From: Phymatolithon calcareum
Taxonomy: Eukaryota; Rhodophyta; Florideophyceae; Hapalidiales
Length of the DNA: 64,000 bases
Reading direction: 5' to 3'
NCBI GenBank assembly: GCA_977006965.1
Contig: OZ345365.1
Location: 310,001-374,000, forward strand
A program made the translations under genes and the position numbers. The notes beneath the pieces were generated by a model. The model saw nothing but the letters and a program-made list of their open reading frames with translations, was not told the DNA's origin and did no database searches. Numbering within the stretch: position 1 is the stretch's first letter; each line of letters opens with the position of its first letter. Below, one piece after another: positions 41,946-53,011 of the stretch.

Positions 41946-43480
41946 ATATATAACTTCGAATCAACCTCCCTCGGAAGTATTTCAAGATGCTATCAGCTCT
42001 TTCAACATGTGATGCAGTACGTGCCGTCGGAGGTGGAAAAAAGAATGCAAGGCAACTCCCGTGCCTTTTTAATCAGGACGAGAGCTAGTTGACTAGTTAT
42101 AGGGAAAAGAAACTACAATTCGACCATGGAAAGGAGAACAGTAAAGTGTAATGAGAGCACACTTGACTAGATGTCGAGAGCAAATTCGAAATCCTGGGAA
42201 ACAGAGTGACTCGAATTTGGAAAAGTACAAGTAACATCTCATGTACGGCACATAGATGCAAGATAAGGATTTCTCCCAGACTACTTGGAGGAAGAGAATC
42301 GAGTCTTTTGGAGATAGACGTAATTGTTTTCGCCACAATACAACAATTCTGTTAAAGAAAAGCTTCTGCAACCAACTGTGCATGATTCCATGCGAGCATT
42401 CCGTTCCCTCGTATTATCGTTTGGCCAAACAGGTCTACTATCGAGGTGAAGTTACAAGCACAGCTACTACTTACAGCAGTACTATTTTCTCGAGATCCTC
42501 ATTCCAGCTTCAGATTAAGTACTTTAGCCTGTTCAGTTTTTCCTTCAAACTGAAAGGGAGGAAAACAGAACATCACACCTTAATAAACAAGGACGTCAAC
42601 TTCTTGTTTCCACTCCGCTTCAAATGGTGATCTATCCAAGCAGACGACCTCAGTTGGCTCTCTTTGCCACGTTCGCCACGATATCTTCCGTGCCTTAATG
42701 GCGTAGTATCCTACAGTTGCATTCATTTCATTCCGTGTCGGTATACCTCCGACGCCTCAAATCATCCATTTCGTTTTGCCGACATTGCCGGCATTCATGA
42801 CGAATTTCATGAACTACATCACTAGACTGTGGATTGGACGGGTTACCAAGTGGTAGCTGTGAAGTTTCATATTTTAATTGGGACGGTAGTTGTATTTTGT
42901 TCAGATTGAGAAAAAATATGTTAGTTTCTCACATGCAAAGTAAAGGCTGAAAACACAAGTACCATGAACTCAATTTTGGACGATGACCGCATCCCATTCC
43001 TGTACGCCAGAAAATACCTGTAGAAATTCGAATCAACATCCCCCAGCTTCTCGAAATAAATGTACATGTATTTATAGAAGCCATCAGCATTTTCAATACA
43101 TCACGAGTCTGTGGACTAGACGGGTTCCCAAGTGGTATTCGCAAAGTTTCATATTTTAATCGGAACGGTAGTAGGATTTTGTTCAGAATTGAAAATAAAT
43201 ATGTCTCTTCTCACATGCAAAGTAAAGGCTGACAAGCACAATTGCGTTGAACTCAACTGTTTGACCCTGACCGCGTCTCACTCCAAGGGGCCGGAAAAAC
43301 TTGTCGAAATTCAAATAAACTTCCCTCACATGTATTTTGGGAAGTCATCAGGAGGAATTCAAAAGACATAGTGATTTGCTATGTTCGGCTCCAAATTCAG
43401 TCGCTTTTTGACCGTCTGGACTCGAGACCATGGTCTTGAACGGTTGGTGTTCTTCTATCATTTAGAGTACCTTTTTGTTC
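41946..43480. repeat. Repeat block U, first block
   Basis: Diverged units share AGAAATTCGAATCAAC, a segment about AGCACTTTCAACATG, GGACGGGTT(A/C)CCAAGT and TTTCATATTTTAATCGGGAC. Unit marks at about 41955, 42865, 43020 and 43145. The same series occurs at 44060-44230, 53240-53440 and 59040-59480. It carries no recognised gene; ORFs at 42093-42630 are unsupported. Confidence 0.65.
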
Positions 43481-43483
43481 TCC

Positions 43484-43930
43484 ACGCTCATTGGGCATAT
43501 TTGCCGACAAACAGAAGAGATGGAACTGTGCCGGAAGATGGTGGAACGACAAGAGCACGTGGCTACAACAGGACCGTACATTGTACGACTTGCGAAAGCA
43601 CAGAATGCTGACAGTGAAAAGGAACTTCGAACGCTTCCTCCCACGGAACCCCTCTCCCTATGTGGAGCACTTCCGCGAGGTTGCTGAGAAGATCCTTGGC
43701 ACCATACAGCGCAACCTCACACAACCGCAACTCAACGGAGAAAAAGAGGACGAAATAATGGAGGCGATTGACAGACTATTAGAATTTGAGAATTAATTGA
43801 CGGAAAAAATGATAGTGTGATGCGATATTCTTAGATAATGCTACAGCAGTACACGGGAAGTTTCTATGGTGTCAGCAAACTCTGGCGTTGAGGGCTTCTA
43901 GAATATAAACTTACAATTTCCCCCCACATT
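43484..43930 (+). mobile_element. LINE A C-terminal end
   Basis: Encodes NFERFLPRNPSPYVEHFREV, AEKILGTIQRNLTQPQLNGE to a stop at 43796. Then the A tail GTTGAGGGCTTCTAGAATAT and CAATTTCCCCCC. The same insertion, in the same flanks, is at 59810-60233, so it was copied with the block. Confidence 0.82.
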
Positions 43931-44984
43931 GTAGCACTCTTATATTTCTCATAAATTTTACAATCCATTCCGAACAATGATTCTATTTGCAGCAGCCTTC
44001 ACCGGGCTGGCTTCAGGACAAAGAACGAAACGGATTTTCAGCCACATGAAGCAACTTCTCTTCAATCCCCCTCTATCAGCACTTTCAACAATGCATCACT
44101 AGCACCAGGGGAAAGTTCCCCCTGCTAGCACAGATTCACTACAACAGTCTGTTGACTCAACGCGTTATCAAGTCGAAGTGGTTAGTTTCATATTTTAATC
44201 GGGAGGGTAGAAACGTTTTATTCAGCAATCAGTTTAAACATAGTATGCTGGTTTTAACTGTGCGACACTGACCGTGTCACCTTCCTGGGAGTCAAAACAA
44301 ATTTCTTTGTCATCTCATTTACATGCAAGAGCAGTGTAAATTCGCAACTGAACCATATGTTTTTGTTGTGAAATTTCAGTTTCGAGCTTATTATTGAGAC
44401 CGGCTAGGAGGTACTCGCAATGAGCAACTTAGGAGCCGGTATGTCCTCGTCGAGGTCTAAGGTCAAGGACCTTATCCCTCGGTATCGTTGTGAAGCAAGC
44501 TTCGATGGTTGTTTTCCTACTTGCTTGCCGAACTCCATCGACGGATGAGTTCAGCGGCTTTTATAGTGTTCTGCGAAGAGAACAAGGAAATCATAACATC
44601 GCCTATGCTTGCGTGGTGTTCCAATTCCGTACCCTACAATTGGTATTCCTAAGATTAGATTTTGCGCGCAAGTGGTAAATTCGGTGAAATAAGGAAATGC
44701 ACTTAAGAAACCGTATGCCCGCCTTGCGAATCTCTTGGATATAGTTTCGTGTAACTATAGGAAAGCGCTCATGTTGTGGAGTCAATGGCTTCATTTTTGC
44801 TTCTGAATTTCACTTCGATGATTACCAACATTCATTCTGTTTCCACTCTCAAGTCTTCTCGAATATCACCTCATCTCTTATATGGTTTTGCGACAGTTTT
44901 GCCCTTTCTTAGACCAACACTGCAACAATTCACAAAGTCTGCAGAGAACTGATCCGAAAACACAGACAAACTTCATCATTGGCC
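43931..44984. other. Block U sequence and upstream region of the cysteine-rich gene
   Basis: Contains block U units to about 44290. The final 150 bases, including CTTATATGG at about 44878 (possible TATA box) and ACACAGACAAACTTCATCAT just before the ATG, recur before the paralogue at 56004. This gives the likely 5' UTR. Confidence 0.5.
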
Positions 44985-45302
44985 ATGGCTTCCAGTAAGA
45001 TTATCTTCTCTTTGATGCTCATTTTCGTCATTTTTGTGGCATGTGCATCAGCCAAGAAATGTTGTTACACTGACGCCTGCAAGAAGAAGAAGATATGTGG
45101 AAAGGTTGGCGGGAATCTAAGAGATTCCTGTAGTACGTTATACAAGATCAAGAGTAATTGTGGACTGAGGCGCCCAAAGAAATGTTGTTACACTGACGCC
45201 TGCAACAAGAAGAAGATATGCGGCAGGGCTGGCTGCAAGCTGAGAGATTCGTGTGGTAGAGTGTACAAGATCAAGAGTAATTATCGTCTGAGGCGCTCCT
45301 GA
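44985..45302 (+). CDS. Secreted basic cysteine-rich two-domain peptide
   Basis: 105 residues. A signal peptide (ASSKIIFSLMLIFVIFV to ACASA) is followed by two tandem domains of about 41 residues, each opening KKCCYTDAC. Domain 1 has six cysteines in the order CC-X4-C-X5-C-X10-C-X9-C. Domain 2 has lost the last (SNYRL for SNCGL) and gained one in GRAGCKL. Both are rich in Lys/Arg, so the mature peptide is strongly basic. Likely exported; three disulfides per domain are inferred. Antimicrobial, venom-like or structural roles are all possible and none is shown. The ATG at 44985 is chosen over an in-frame upstream TTG. No introns are visible. A one-domain paralogue lies at 56004. Confidence 0.8.
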   Translation: MASSKIIFSLMLIFVIFVACASAKKCCYTDACKKKKICGKVGGNLRDSCSTLYKIKSNCGLRRPKKCCYTDACNKKKICGRAGCKLRDSCGRVYKIKSNYRLRRS

Positions 45303-45452
45303 GGCGGTTAACACACTCATTCGTGCCGGCGATGTTATTCGTTTTCCAGAAGGATTTTTGCTAAAGTCGTTCAGAAACGTGATGTTCCTGAATCCAAGAT
45401 GCATAGGAGTCGTTAATTTTCTACTTTCGCAATAACATTCTGCTGAGTTTGG

Positions 45453-45694
45453 GGGATATGTGTTGATTTATTTTAAAAGCACCCGTGGCCTCTCTTCAAG
45501 AGTAACAGGGCCGCTTTCGCACTATTTTCTAAGCTATCGTAGTTTGACTATTCAGTGTATCCTTGATTCGTATTTCTCTCCCAACAAGTGCTCTAGTGAG
45601 TCGCTTACGTTCATATTCAATTTCAGGACTAATCTTGGATGAAGATAGATTGCGTTGGAGCGCGACCAGCTCAATCACGGCTGTGACACCAAAG
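45453..45694 (-). mobile_element. Short LINE B derivative
   Basis: 242 bp from the B tail to a 5' end at CTTTGG (minus strand). It encodes FGVTAVIELVALQRNLSS and RLTRALVGREIRIKDTLNSQ. It inserted in the 3' flank of the cysteine-rich gene; the paralogous flank near 56335-56350 lacks it. The flanking duplication is imperfect. It has the same 5' end as 63301-63543. Confidence 0.85.
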
Positions 45695-46591
45695 TAGTTG
45701 TTGCGTTTGGTACATAGCTTGTCTCCAAGGCACATTCACTTTTGGATGGTACTCTAGCTGCATACCAATAAAACGATGTTGATCAAAGCGGTGACCAAAG
45801 GAGGGTGAAGTTGGTCGATGGTAATAAGATGCTTTCTTCTCTTTGCTACTTTTAACATTGTTTATCCTCGTCATGCTCTGTGATCCCTGATCGCGTATTT
45901 ATTTTTATTGTGTATGAGTAGATCTTCATTCGGAAACAAAGCATTTAATTGCAACAGTTCTCAGGTTGAATAGATTCTTAGTACCATTAGGAAAGTTGAA
46001 GATATTAAGTGCACAGTCGCTCCCACAAAAAGCTATAGAGTGCTCGAAAGCGTTTCTCGTCGCATACTCTTGACCATTGAGTAGAGCAAGCAACCAACTT
46101 TACATTAAACTACAGTACTTCGTGTAGAGTAAGCAGTTGTTCATTTTTATGTGATTCATACTTTTGAAGAGAACATGAAAGGTGTTTTGAGATACTACTC
46201 TCAACTCATGTGCTCTTACTGCCCTTCACGAGTTGTGCTGGGCTTCCGAGTTTGGCGCGGCATTCGCTGCTCGAGCTGAATGCAGACGCTAAACGGTTGT
46301 GATTTACGGCAATGCAAAATGTTTTTAAAGATGGGCCACTCCCCTTGATGCTCTACCATCGCTTCACTTGCTAGAGCGAGAAAAGCTACAGTACAGTAAT
46401 CATAGGCGATGTACACTTGCAACACTTGGCCAAAACTCCATTTGAGAGCTTGATTAGCTTGGCGTTCTCGAAGTCGCTATATTTATTGACTTGGTGCTCT
46501 CTGATTCATCACAGTCCGCCTCCCAATTCTGTTGGCTGTAACTCTTTTCAAGAATAACGTTACGTTCTGATTGGTCACTTTGTATTTTTTT
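45695..46591. other. Downstream flank, no recognised gene
   Basis: The first part (45695-45770) matches the 3' flank of the paralogue at about 56345-56410. 46290-46460 resembles 57470-57660 (GCTCTACCATCGCTTCACTT, GAGAGCTTGATTAGCTTGGC), so the duplicated region extends beyond the peptide gene. Confidence 0.5.
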
Positions 46592-46705
46592 CCTTTCAAG
46601 TTTATTTAAAAGCCCCACAGACTTCCGAAGATATGGGCAAGGCTTCCTCTGATGCTACCTACCTTTGTGTAGCTCACAAAACGTCCACCAGAATGGCGGA
46701 CGGAA
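46592..46705 (-). mobile_element. LINE F tail
   Basis: CAAGTTTATTTAAAAGCCCC, then GGGCAAGGCTTCCTCTGATG and CCACCAGAATGGCGGACGG, as at 58448-58560. Confidence 0.75.
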
Positions 46706-46740
46706 AAATGATCACTTTGTATTGCTTGGAAGCCTCAACT

Positions 46741-46819
46741 ATTCGAGTTATATATACATAACTCGAATGGTTGATACTTACAGACTGTCGTCGATCATCG
46801 AGGACAGTCTGTAAGTATC
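46741..46819. repeat. Two adjacent hairpins
   Basis: ATTCGAGTTAT...ATAACTCGAAT (46741-46768, 11-bp arms). Then GATACTTACAGACTGTC at 46773-46789 with its exact reverse complement at 46803-46819 (17-bp arms, 13-base loop). Confidence 0.88.
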
Positions 46820-47420
46820 GATGATCGAGAACAGTGTGTAGAACATGAAGGAACAATCTTGAACGGCACATTCGCAAGTTACCGACATCTCCTGAAGCAT
46901 CTCTTGATACGTGAAATAATCTTAATCAAGCTGAAAATGGCTTCCCCATACTGTCTGCAGCTAACATTCTGCCTTCCTGACACTAAATGATGCATTGAAA
47001 CAGACTGTTTGGCTACACTCGCACACCCCTTGCCGACATCAACCAGGTGACCAATTGGGGTCGATTCTTGATGTAGAAGCAAGTTAATACAGAGCGGTTG
47101 CCATGCGATGCCCGACTGACAGTCGCTTAGGATTTGTGAAGAACGGCTTGAACTGCGATATAGTGAGATTGTGCACTGTGGCGCAAATAGTGAGCTCGGC
47201 GAATGCTTCGTCTCACTCTATTACAATAGCTACAAATAGGTAGCTAGGGTTCCGCATATCCGAGGAAGGTTAGAGGTATCGAAGACAACCGCAGTAAAAC
47301 ACTATTAAAATATATTGAGCTACAGTTGCCAATATAGAGCATCATACGCTCTGTGGAGACCCACAGCTCAGGAGCAGCTCGTACCTGTTGTGACAACCTT
47401 TGTATTTTCGGGGAATCTTC
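46820..47420. other. No recognised gene
   Basis: Unremarkable AT-moderate sequence with no domain-bearing ORF and no repeat match noticed. Confidence 0.4.
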
Positions 47421-47500
47421 CGAGACGAGAAGAAGAAGAAGAAGTGTAAGTTTTTTATTTAAAAGTTACCAACGCATCTGCAGACGCTTGGGGCAACTTT
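47421..47500 (-). mobile_element. LINE D tail
   Basis: GAAGAAGAAGAAGAAGTGTA, then TTTTTTATTTAAAAGTTACC and CGCATCTGCAGACGC, matching 40096-40155 and 14379-14418. Confidence 0.7.
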
Positions 47501-48208
47501 GCGAAGGCTATTGGGCCTCAAACAGGGTCTATCGTCCTTATATGTTAGCGTGGTCGATTTCGAAACGATCTGGCGGAAATACCAAAACCTACCTACCGCA
47601 GGCTTAGAGCCTCGAGGAGGAAAAATATTCCACTGTCTTTCCGAGACGAGAGCAAACCGCGGTACAGCATCTGGAGCGATCGGGTCTCAAAGAAGACGAA
47701 CATATTCGAAAAGGAGCGAACTATGCGAAACTTAAGAGCTGTTCGGTCTCGGATGCGAAAGTGCGCCGCGCATACTGCCGATTTCCATACTCGCAAATGG
47801 TACAGGGAAAATATGGAGATTGCCGATAATGTATTGTCCATTGCAGAGAGAGAACCGGCTCTGCGTCAGGCAATAATAGCCTCCTCCCGAGGAAGCTCCT
47901 CAACACGGCATGTGCGAGCACATACGCCAATGCGGTCAGGCGAACGAAGATGAGCTGCAAGCCGAGAAAAACCAGGCGATTACGAAGAACGCCGGAGACA
48001 GAAGGCATATGGACTTGTAGACCAGGCCCCAGAGCGTAGCAAGCGCAGAAGAAGAAACTAAGACATCGAAACCAGTCGACAAGAGCGTAATTCCAAATCT
48101 GAAAAAAGGGGCCATCCTCCCCTTGACCTCATCGCAGCCTATTCCGTCCTCCCGTGATACCCAATGAACCAGTAAACCTCCTTAAAACTATGTACTTACA
48201 ACGCCGGA

Positions 48209-49088
48209 GTGTCTCCGGAAATGCCTCGTATGGTCACACAGCGGTTCGAGAAGAACGAAATCGATTTACTTGGTCTAACGGAGACGTGGCAAAAAGCGGA
48301 CCAACGACTGCGCGTGCCGTACCAGCAGGTATCCACAACTCGCCCATGTGCTCCACGTTCTAAAGCCCGAGGCGGTGTTGCGCTCCTCACAACTACTTAT
48401 CGCCACAGTCGCAGGTATCCATGTTGTCGTCGCCTACATTTCGCCGCTTGCATCTAAAGATGAAACCAAGGAGTGCCTGAAAATCATACAAACGGAATGC
48501 AGAGGGAAATCCGTGCTAATGGGCGACCTTAACGCGAGACACCAGCATTGGGACACAAAGTCGAAGACCAGAGGCCGTCACCTCGTCCAGTGGGCAGCTA
48601 ACTTCACCTGGAAGATGCGAACAGCAACCAGCCCCACCTTCTGCTTGCCTTCTGGAAACAGCAACATCGACATCTTCGCAACAAATTCAATGGACTCGTC
48701 GCCAGTGCAGACTGTAAGAGGAATGTGGGATGGAATTCGAGTGAAGCACCGCCCCGTCTCTCTGGACGTAATCCATACGAGGACCGCTCCGGCTTATGTG
48801 GAATCCTTTATCTCTGCGACGGCGAGACAGAGCGCCGAGAGAGCCGAGAAAGCATCGAAAGTCATGGAACGTTGGGGATCAAAAATGCTGGACTTATTGA
48901 AGCGATGCAAAAACAAAAAAGAGCTCGATGAATGGTGCGAGGAGTTTAGAAAGCTCATAACAAGACCCTGGCGTAATACTCATCGTTGTCCACCACGATT
49001 CAAACCAGTCTGGACCAGGGAGCTGGACAAAATGGCAAAAGAAAGGACACGGCTTAATCGGATGGACTCGGACCAAAAGAGAAGCTAA
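48209..49088 (+). pseudogene. LINE A APE-type endonuclease region
   Basis: Starts in one frame with RFEKNEIDLLGLTETWQKAD, the E of TETW being the usual metal ligand. It shifts near 48400 into the frame with VVVAYISPLASKD, VLMGDLNARHQHWDTKS (48520-48570), SNIDIFATN and HRPVSLDV (about 48750), the last two being conserved late motifs of this endonuclease. A helical linker follows to a stop at 49088. The enzyme nicks the target DNA to start insertion. The frameshift inactivates it. Confidence 0.85.
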
Positions 49089-49101
49089 CCTGGAAACGTA
49101 C

Positions 49102-50200
49102 TTGGTGTTCCGCCAACAGATGCGCTCATGCGTACGGAAGGCGAAAAAGGGGCTCTACAACAAGTTTGTAGAGGATATTGAAAATCAATCACCACGTCAA
49201 GCCACGACTACACTGAGTAAGATCCTGCGATGTAAACGGAAGAGAAGCAGCGTAAACCGAGTATTAGGTGCTCCAGTACACCATAAGCGCTTCCCAGCTC
49301 ATATCGCGAATATCTGTAGCACAGATAAGCCGTGGAAACCTGTGTTAGAAAGCTTCGCGGTCTCCAAGAAAATGCGAACGGGTATCAAAGAAGCGCTACT
49401 GCGAGCACCGCGCAGAAAAGCACTCGGCCCGGACAAAATCGCCGCCGAAATGCTACAAGCAAGCCCTGGACTGAGTGGTGACCTCCTTGCGACGCTTTGG
49501 GAAACATGCGGAAAACTTCGGTGTCTAGCAACGCAAAGGCGCAGGGCAATCCTCATTCCAAGCCACAAGAAAGGACCAGCCCACATCCCAGGGAACTACC
49601 ACCAAATATCGCTTCTCAGCAAAGTGCGAAAGATTATTGACTCCGCGATGGACTCTGCGATACGCCAACGCTACAAATTCCACCAATTCCAGCTGGACTT
49701 CCAGAAGAACAAAGGGACGGAACTCGCGATCCTAAATGCGACGAGTACTCTGAGGCGAGGCCACCGATTTGTCGCGGTCCTCGACTTGTTCTCCGCATAT
49801 GACAGCGTCCCACGAGATGTCCTCCAACCCAGAGTCTAGTCATGCCTATCCAAAGATATCGCAGAGATGGTCAAGTACCTACTGAAGCCGTCGTGCATCA
49901 TCACAGCCGGTGACGAGGAAAAGCAGTGGCTCCTGATCGATCGCGGAGTCCCCAGGGCTCTCCCTTGAGTCCATGTCTTTACAACATGTTTATGGACACC
50001 TTCGCCTTGAAAGTCGCCGGAGTGTATCCGCGCTTATCAACCTACCTGGCAATACTGTTCGCAGGCGACGTACAGCTACAAGCTAAAAACTCGGATGGCA
50101 TGCAGTGGCTGCTAGATGCGGCAGCAAGCTGGGCAAGAGAGAATGGCATGTCGTGGAACACCAAAAAAAGGAAAAAGCGAAGTCCTAATATACCCAGGCC
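49102..50200 (+). pseudogene. LINE A reverse transcriptase, broken by stop and hAT
   Basis: Contains APRRKALGPDKIAAEML (about 49420), RRAILIPSHKKGPAHIPGNY (about 49550), ELAILNATSTLRRGHRF and AVLDLFSAYDSVPRDVL (about 49780). There is a TAG at 49837, then DRGVPRALPLSPCLYNMFMD with a local frame slip. The catalytic box reads LFAGDVQLQ (about 50060), where FADDVQL is expected, so the first catalytic Asp is changed to Gly. It ends at the hAT insertion. Confidence 0.85.
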
Positions 50201-50575
50201 CAGGGGTCGTGCGCAATCCATTGCTATTGCAATTAATTGCAATTCGTAGCAATTCAACCCAAATTGGGTTCTGATGAAGAATTGCAATTCGAATTGCTGG
50301 TAGGTAGGTTGTACGAAAGTATATACAGTAGTTCAGCAAGAGCAGAGTTGTCGGAAATAACGATCACTTCAAATGTATCATGCGTACAGTAGTACGTGGT
50401 AATTGGTTGTCGGTATCATCTAATTTTATTATATAACTCGGGCCTGTATAAGCGTTCACCGGGGGAGCACTGCACCATTTTGGCCCAAATCAACTAAATA
50501 ACTATCGGGCCAAAATGTTGCCGTGCTCCCCGAGTGTTAGGTACGTAAAATTCTACGTACTGTACTGTATACAGT

Positions 50576-51305
50576 TTCAGGTTGACATGGTCCGGTTTGG
50601 TCCGGTTTGGTCCGGCCTCGGGCCATAAACCAGACCACTAAATTTTTAATTCTTTCTAGACCAGACCGCTTGGACGGGAAAGAAGGGGTAGACCAGACCG
50701 GGAAGAAAACCATGGTTTGGGACCGGTCTAGCCCATATTTATGATCGGCAAGATCTTACAGTGCGTAGTTCAAAAATTCTAAATTACTGTCAAAAAACTG
50801 TATCATACTCCCACTTGCCTCTGCCACGAACGCAGCAGCAGGCAGCTAACAATAGATTCATCACTAAGCGTGGACCGTTTTCCACCTACTAAGTATCCAG
50901 CAGTGGAAAATGTGCTCTCACTGGCCACCGAGGAGGCCTGGACTGCCAGTACATTCATCGTCAGTTGAAATGAGTCGAAAATTATTTCCAACGCCCCTGC
51001 AGGCTCATGCGCGCAGGCGTTGCTGGCGCTGTGTTGGCCACGGCGCTCCAGACGGCGCGGAACCATCGAGCACGCAGCATGCCGAGCGACGATCGCAGCA
51101 AAGCATCAGACCACTTTACATTATCATACAAAATGTGGGCTACACCGGTCCAGCCCGGTCCGCAGAGTCCTTCAGACCAGACCACGAATTTATGATAAAT
51201 ATCCTTACAGACCAGACCATGAAAAGACCACAGACCACGGTCTGGTCTGAAATGGTTTGGTTAACCGGTCTAGGACCGGTCCAGACCGGACCATGTCAAG
51301 CTGTA
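50576..51305 (-). mobile_element. Second hAT nested inside the first
   Basis: Ends TTCAGGTTGACATGG and CCATGTCAAGCTGTA. An 8-bp duplication TATACAGT is at 50568-50575 and 51306-51313. Many GGTCCGG and CCAGACC motifs lie near the ends, typical of transposase-binding subterminal repeats. 730 bp, so an internally deleted copy. Confidence 0.85.
50806..51066 (-). pseudogene. hAT transposase C-terminal dimerisation remnant (inner)
   Basis: On the minus strand MNVLAVQASSVASESTFSTA then GKRSTLSDESIVSCLLLRSW, the hallmark hAT dimerisation motif (ASSVASE..FS..G, then LS...V..L..L.SW). The RNase-H-like catalytic core is absent. Confidence 0.85.
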
Positions 51306-51629
51306 TATACAGTTACAACGTTCCTGAATTCAACCATCCATGTGACGAATGTCAGATTACCCGGTGCACGGAGTTACATGAACACCGATTTCATATTAGG
51401 GTCGGTTGCCGAGGTGGAGCGTCTTTGGTCCATGGCTAAGTATATTTTGCTTGATCACAGGAAACGTACGTCTCCTATTGTGTTCGAGGCGATGCTTTTC
51501 TTCAAAGTCAACCGCTCTTACTGGGATGATCAAACTGTGAAGGAAGCTATGTCAGGCGTTGTCAACCAGCGTGTTCAACAGGCTATCGCAGAAGTCGAAA
51601 GTTTCGTACACATAGGAGAAGAGGCATGA
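51306..51629 (+). pseudogene. hAT transposase C-terminal remnant (outer)
   Basis: FILGSVAEVERLWSMAKYIL then RTSPIVFEAMLFFKVNRSYW, a diverged hAT dimerisation region; VAEVERLWS aligns with the VASE..FS segment. It ends FVHIGEEA and a stop. It belongs to a different hAT lineage from the inner element. Confidence 0.7.
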
Positions 51630-51772
51630 ATAAACAATTAACTTGACTATTGCGGGAAGTATTCAAATTGCAATCCGAATTGCTGACTCACCGTAGTGAG
51701 CAATTGAATTGTTTAATTGCGGGACAAACAGCAATGTCGAGCAATGGAATTGACACTACCCCTGCCCAGGCC

Positions 51773-52895
51773 TGTTCCAGCGAAAATTCAGACTTACAGG
51801 GTCCGAGCTCCACGAAACCCGCCGACTGGAATACCTCGGTACAACAATCGGCAATACAGGCGTAACCGACCACGCCACCCTGAAACGCCTTTCTAAAGCG
51901 AAAGGTATACTCCTCGGCGAGGAGTCCTCGCCCTCCGGGACATAGGCGTCACAGCTAAAGGACTGGCGACAACAAAATGCATATCCACATATAAGGTCCT
52001 GATCCAATGCCGATGGGAATACGCACTGCACCTGACGCCGTGGTCGAAGTCCATTCAAGCGCATGTGGATCAAGTAGAAGGACTGTTCTACTCTCTAATT
52101 TTTGGCCATTTTGCTAAGCGGAATAATGATCGAATGCGAAAGCTATGTAGAATCAGACCACCAGAGCTGAATGATAAGAACGGAAAAGGCATTAGACTCC
52201 ATACTACTCTACAGCGTCACCATATTTGACAATATGGAAAACGACGAGTCCCTGTATTAAGGACCAGGCGATATACTAGAATGAACAAGTTACGAAAAGC
52301 TGCTCCCGTACAGTCTTAGGAGTGTTAATAAATAAACAACTAAACAGTTGCAAAAAAAACACCAGAGCTGAGGCGCAAGATATTAGGAGAACACTTTACG
52401 CTGCGACTCCTGCATGCAAAACGGAACCTGGAGAGAAGCAAGAAGTACGAGGGCAAGGATGAGGACCTATAACAGGCACAGAGGGATATTCGATACCTCG
52501 AAGAGCACGAACTGTTGAACGTCCCAGCTAAGAGGGCCGTGGAAGGAAAGGTCACACACAAGAAGGAGAAACTGCGACCATATTGCGCATTGAGCGAGAC
52601 GGAGAAGGCCAAAAAACGCAAAATCGCCGTGGATATGAACGTGAATCCACACCCCGTAGTCCAAATTAAGTCGAGAAAACACAGACTTTGGGCATTTAAA
52701 TTGTTTTTCGGCCGCTAACCCGTCGGCATATATCGAAAGGTACGACGAAATAGCAGCGATGCTGTTGGAAACCCTCCAACGCAAACTAACGCAACCCAAG
52801 ATGAATGAGGGAACAGAAGAGCAAGTGAAACAAGCGATGGACAAACTAATGATGCTAGAAAGTGAGATGAAAGAGGAGATGATGGTGTGATGATG
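51773..52895 (+). pseudogene. LINE A C-terminal region after the hAT
   Basis: Continues the LINE: LRDIGVTAKGLATTKCISTY, WEYALHLTPWSKSIQAH, SLIFGHFAKRNNDRMRKLCR. After the LINE H scrap come LRRKILGEHFTLRLLHAKRN, KVTHKKEKLRPYCALSETEK and HPVVQIKSRKHRLWAFKLFF. Several frame slips and stops. It closely matches 16423-17097 in reverse, which is the same family. Confidence 0.82.
52171..52360 (+). mobile_element. LINE H scrap in LINE A
   Basis: Exact 11-bp duplication ACCAGAGCTGA (52160-52170 and 52361-52371). It encodes SVTIFDNMENDESLY and a stop, like the LINE E/F C-termini. It ends AATAAATAAACAACTAAACA then GTTGC and an A run. Confidence 0.92.
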
Positions 52896-53011
52896 GAGGC
52901 GATATGCTGTAGTCTTCACTGGAAGGGTTGCAGTGCAATGCGAATCTGCTCTGGTGTCGGCGTGCGCCGGCGTTGAGGGCTTCTAAAATAAAAACGTACA
53001 ATATCCCCCCC

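Larger units (their letters stand above)
50201..51764 (+). mobile_element. hAT transposon inserted in LINE A
   Basis: The ends CAGGGGTCGTG and CACTACCCCTG form inverted repeats that include CCATTGCT. An exact 8-bp target duplication CCCAGGCC is at 50193-50200 and 51765-51772. The interior holds many AATTGC/GCAATT subterminal motifs, a transposase C-terminus and a second hAT. Most of the transposase gene is missing, so it is non-autonomous. Confidence 0.93.
47501..53011 (+). mobile_element. Longest LINE A copy, disrupted by three insertions
   Basis: In order: a poorly defined 5' part (possible ORF1 remnants at 47600-48060, for example AIIASSRGSSSTRHVRAHTP), endonuclease, RT, C-terminal region and A tail ending near 53011 (CAATATCCCCCCCC). 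It is broken by frameshifts, a hAT (50201-51764) and a LINE H scrap (52171-52360). No RNase H is seen. The 5' end is not certain and no target duplication was identified. Confidence 0.8.

Noticed and set aside
42093-42630. ORFs of 96-124 codons in block U
   Set aside because: The homologous stretch at 59110-59400 does not keep the frames.
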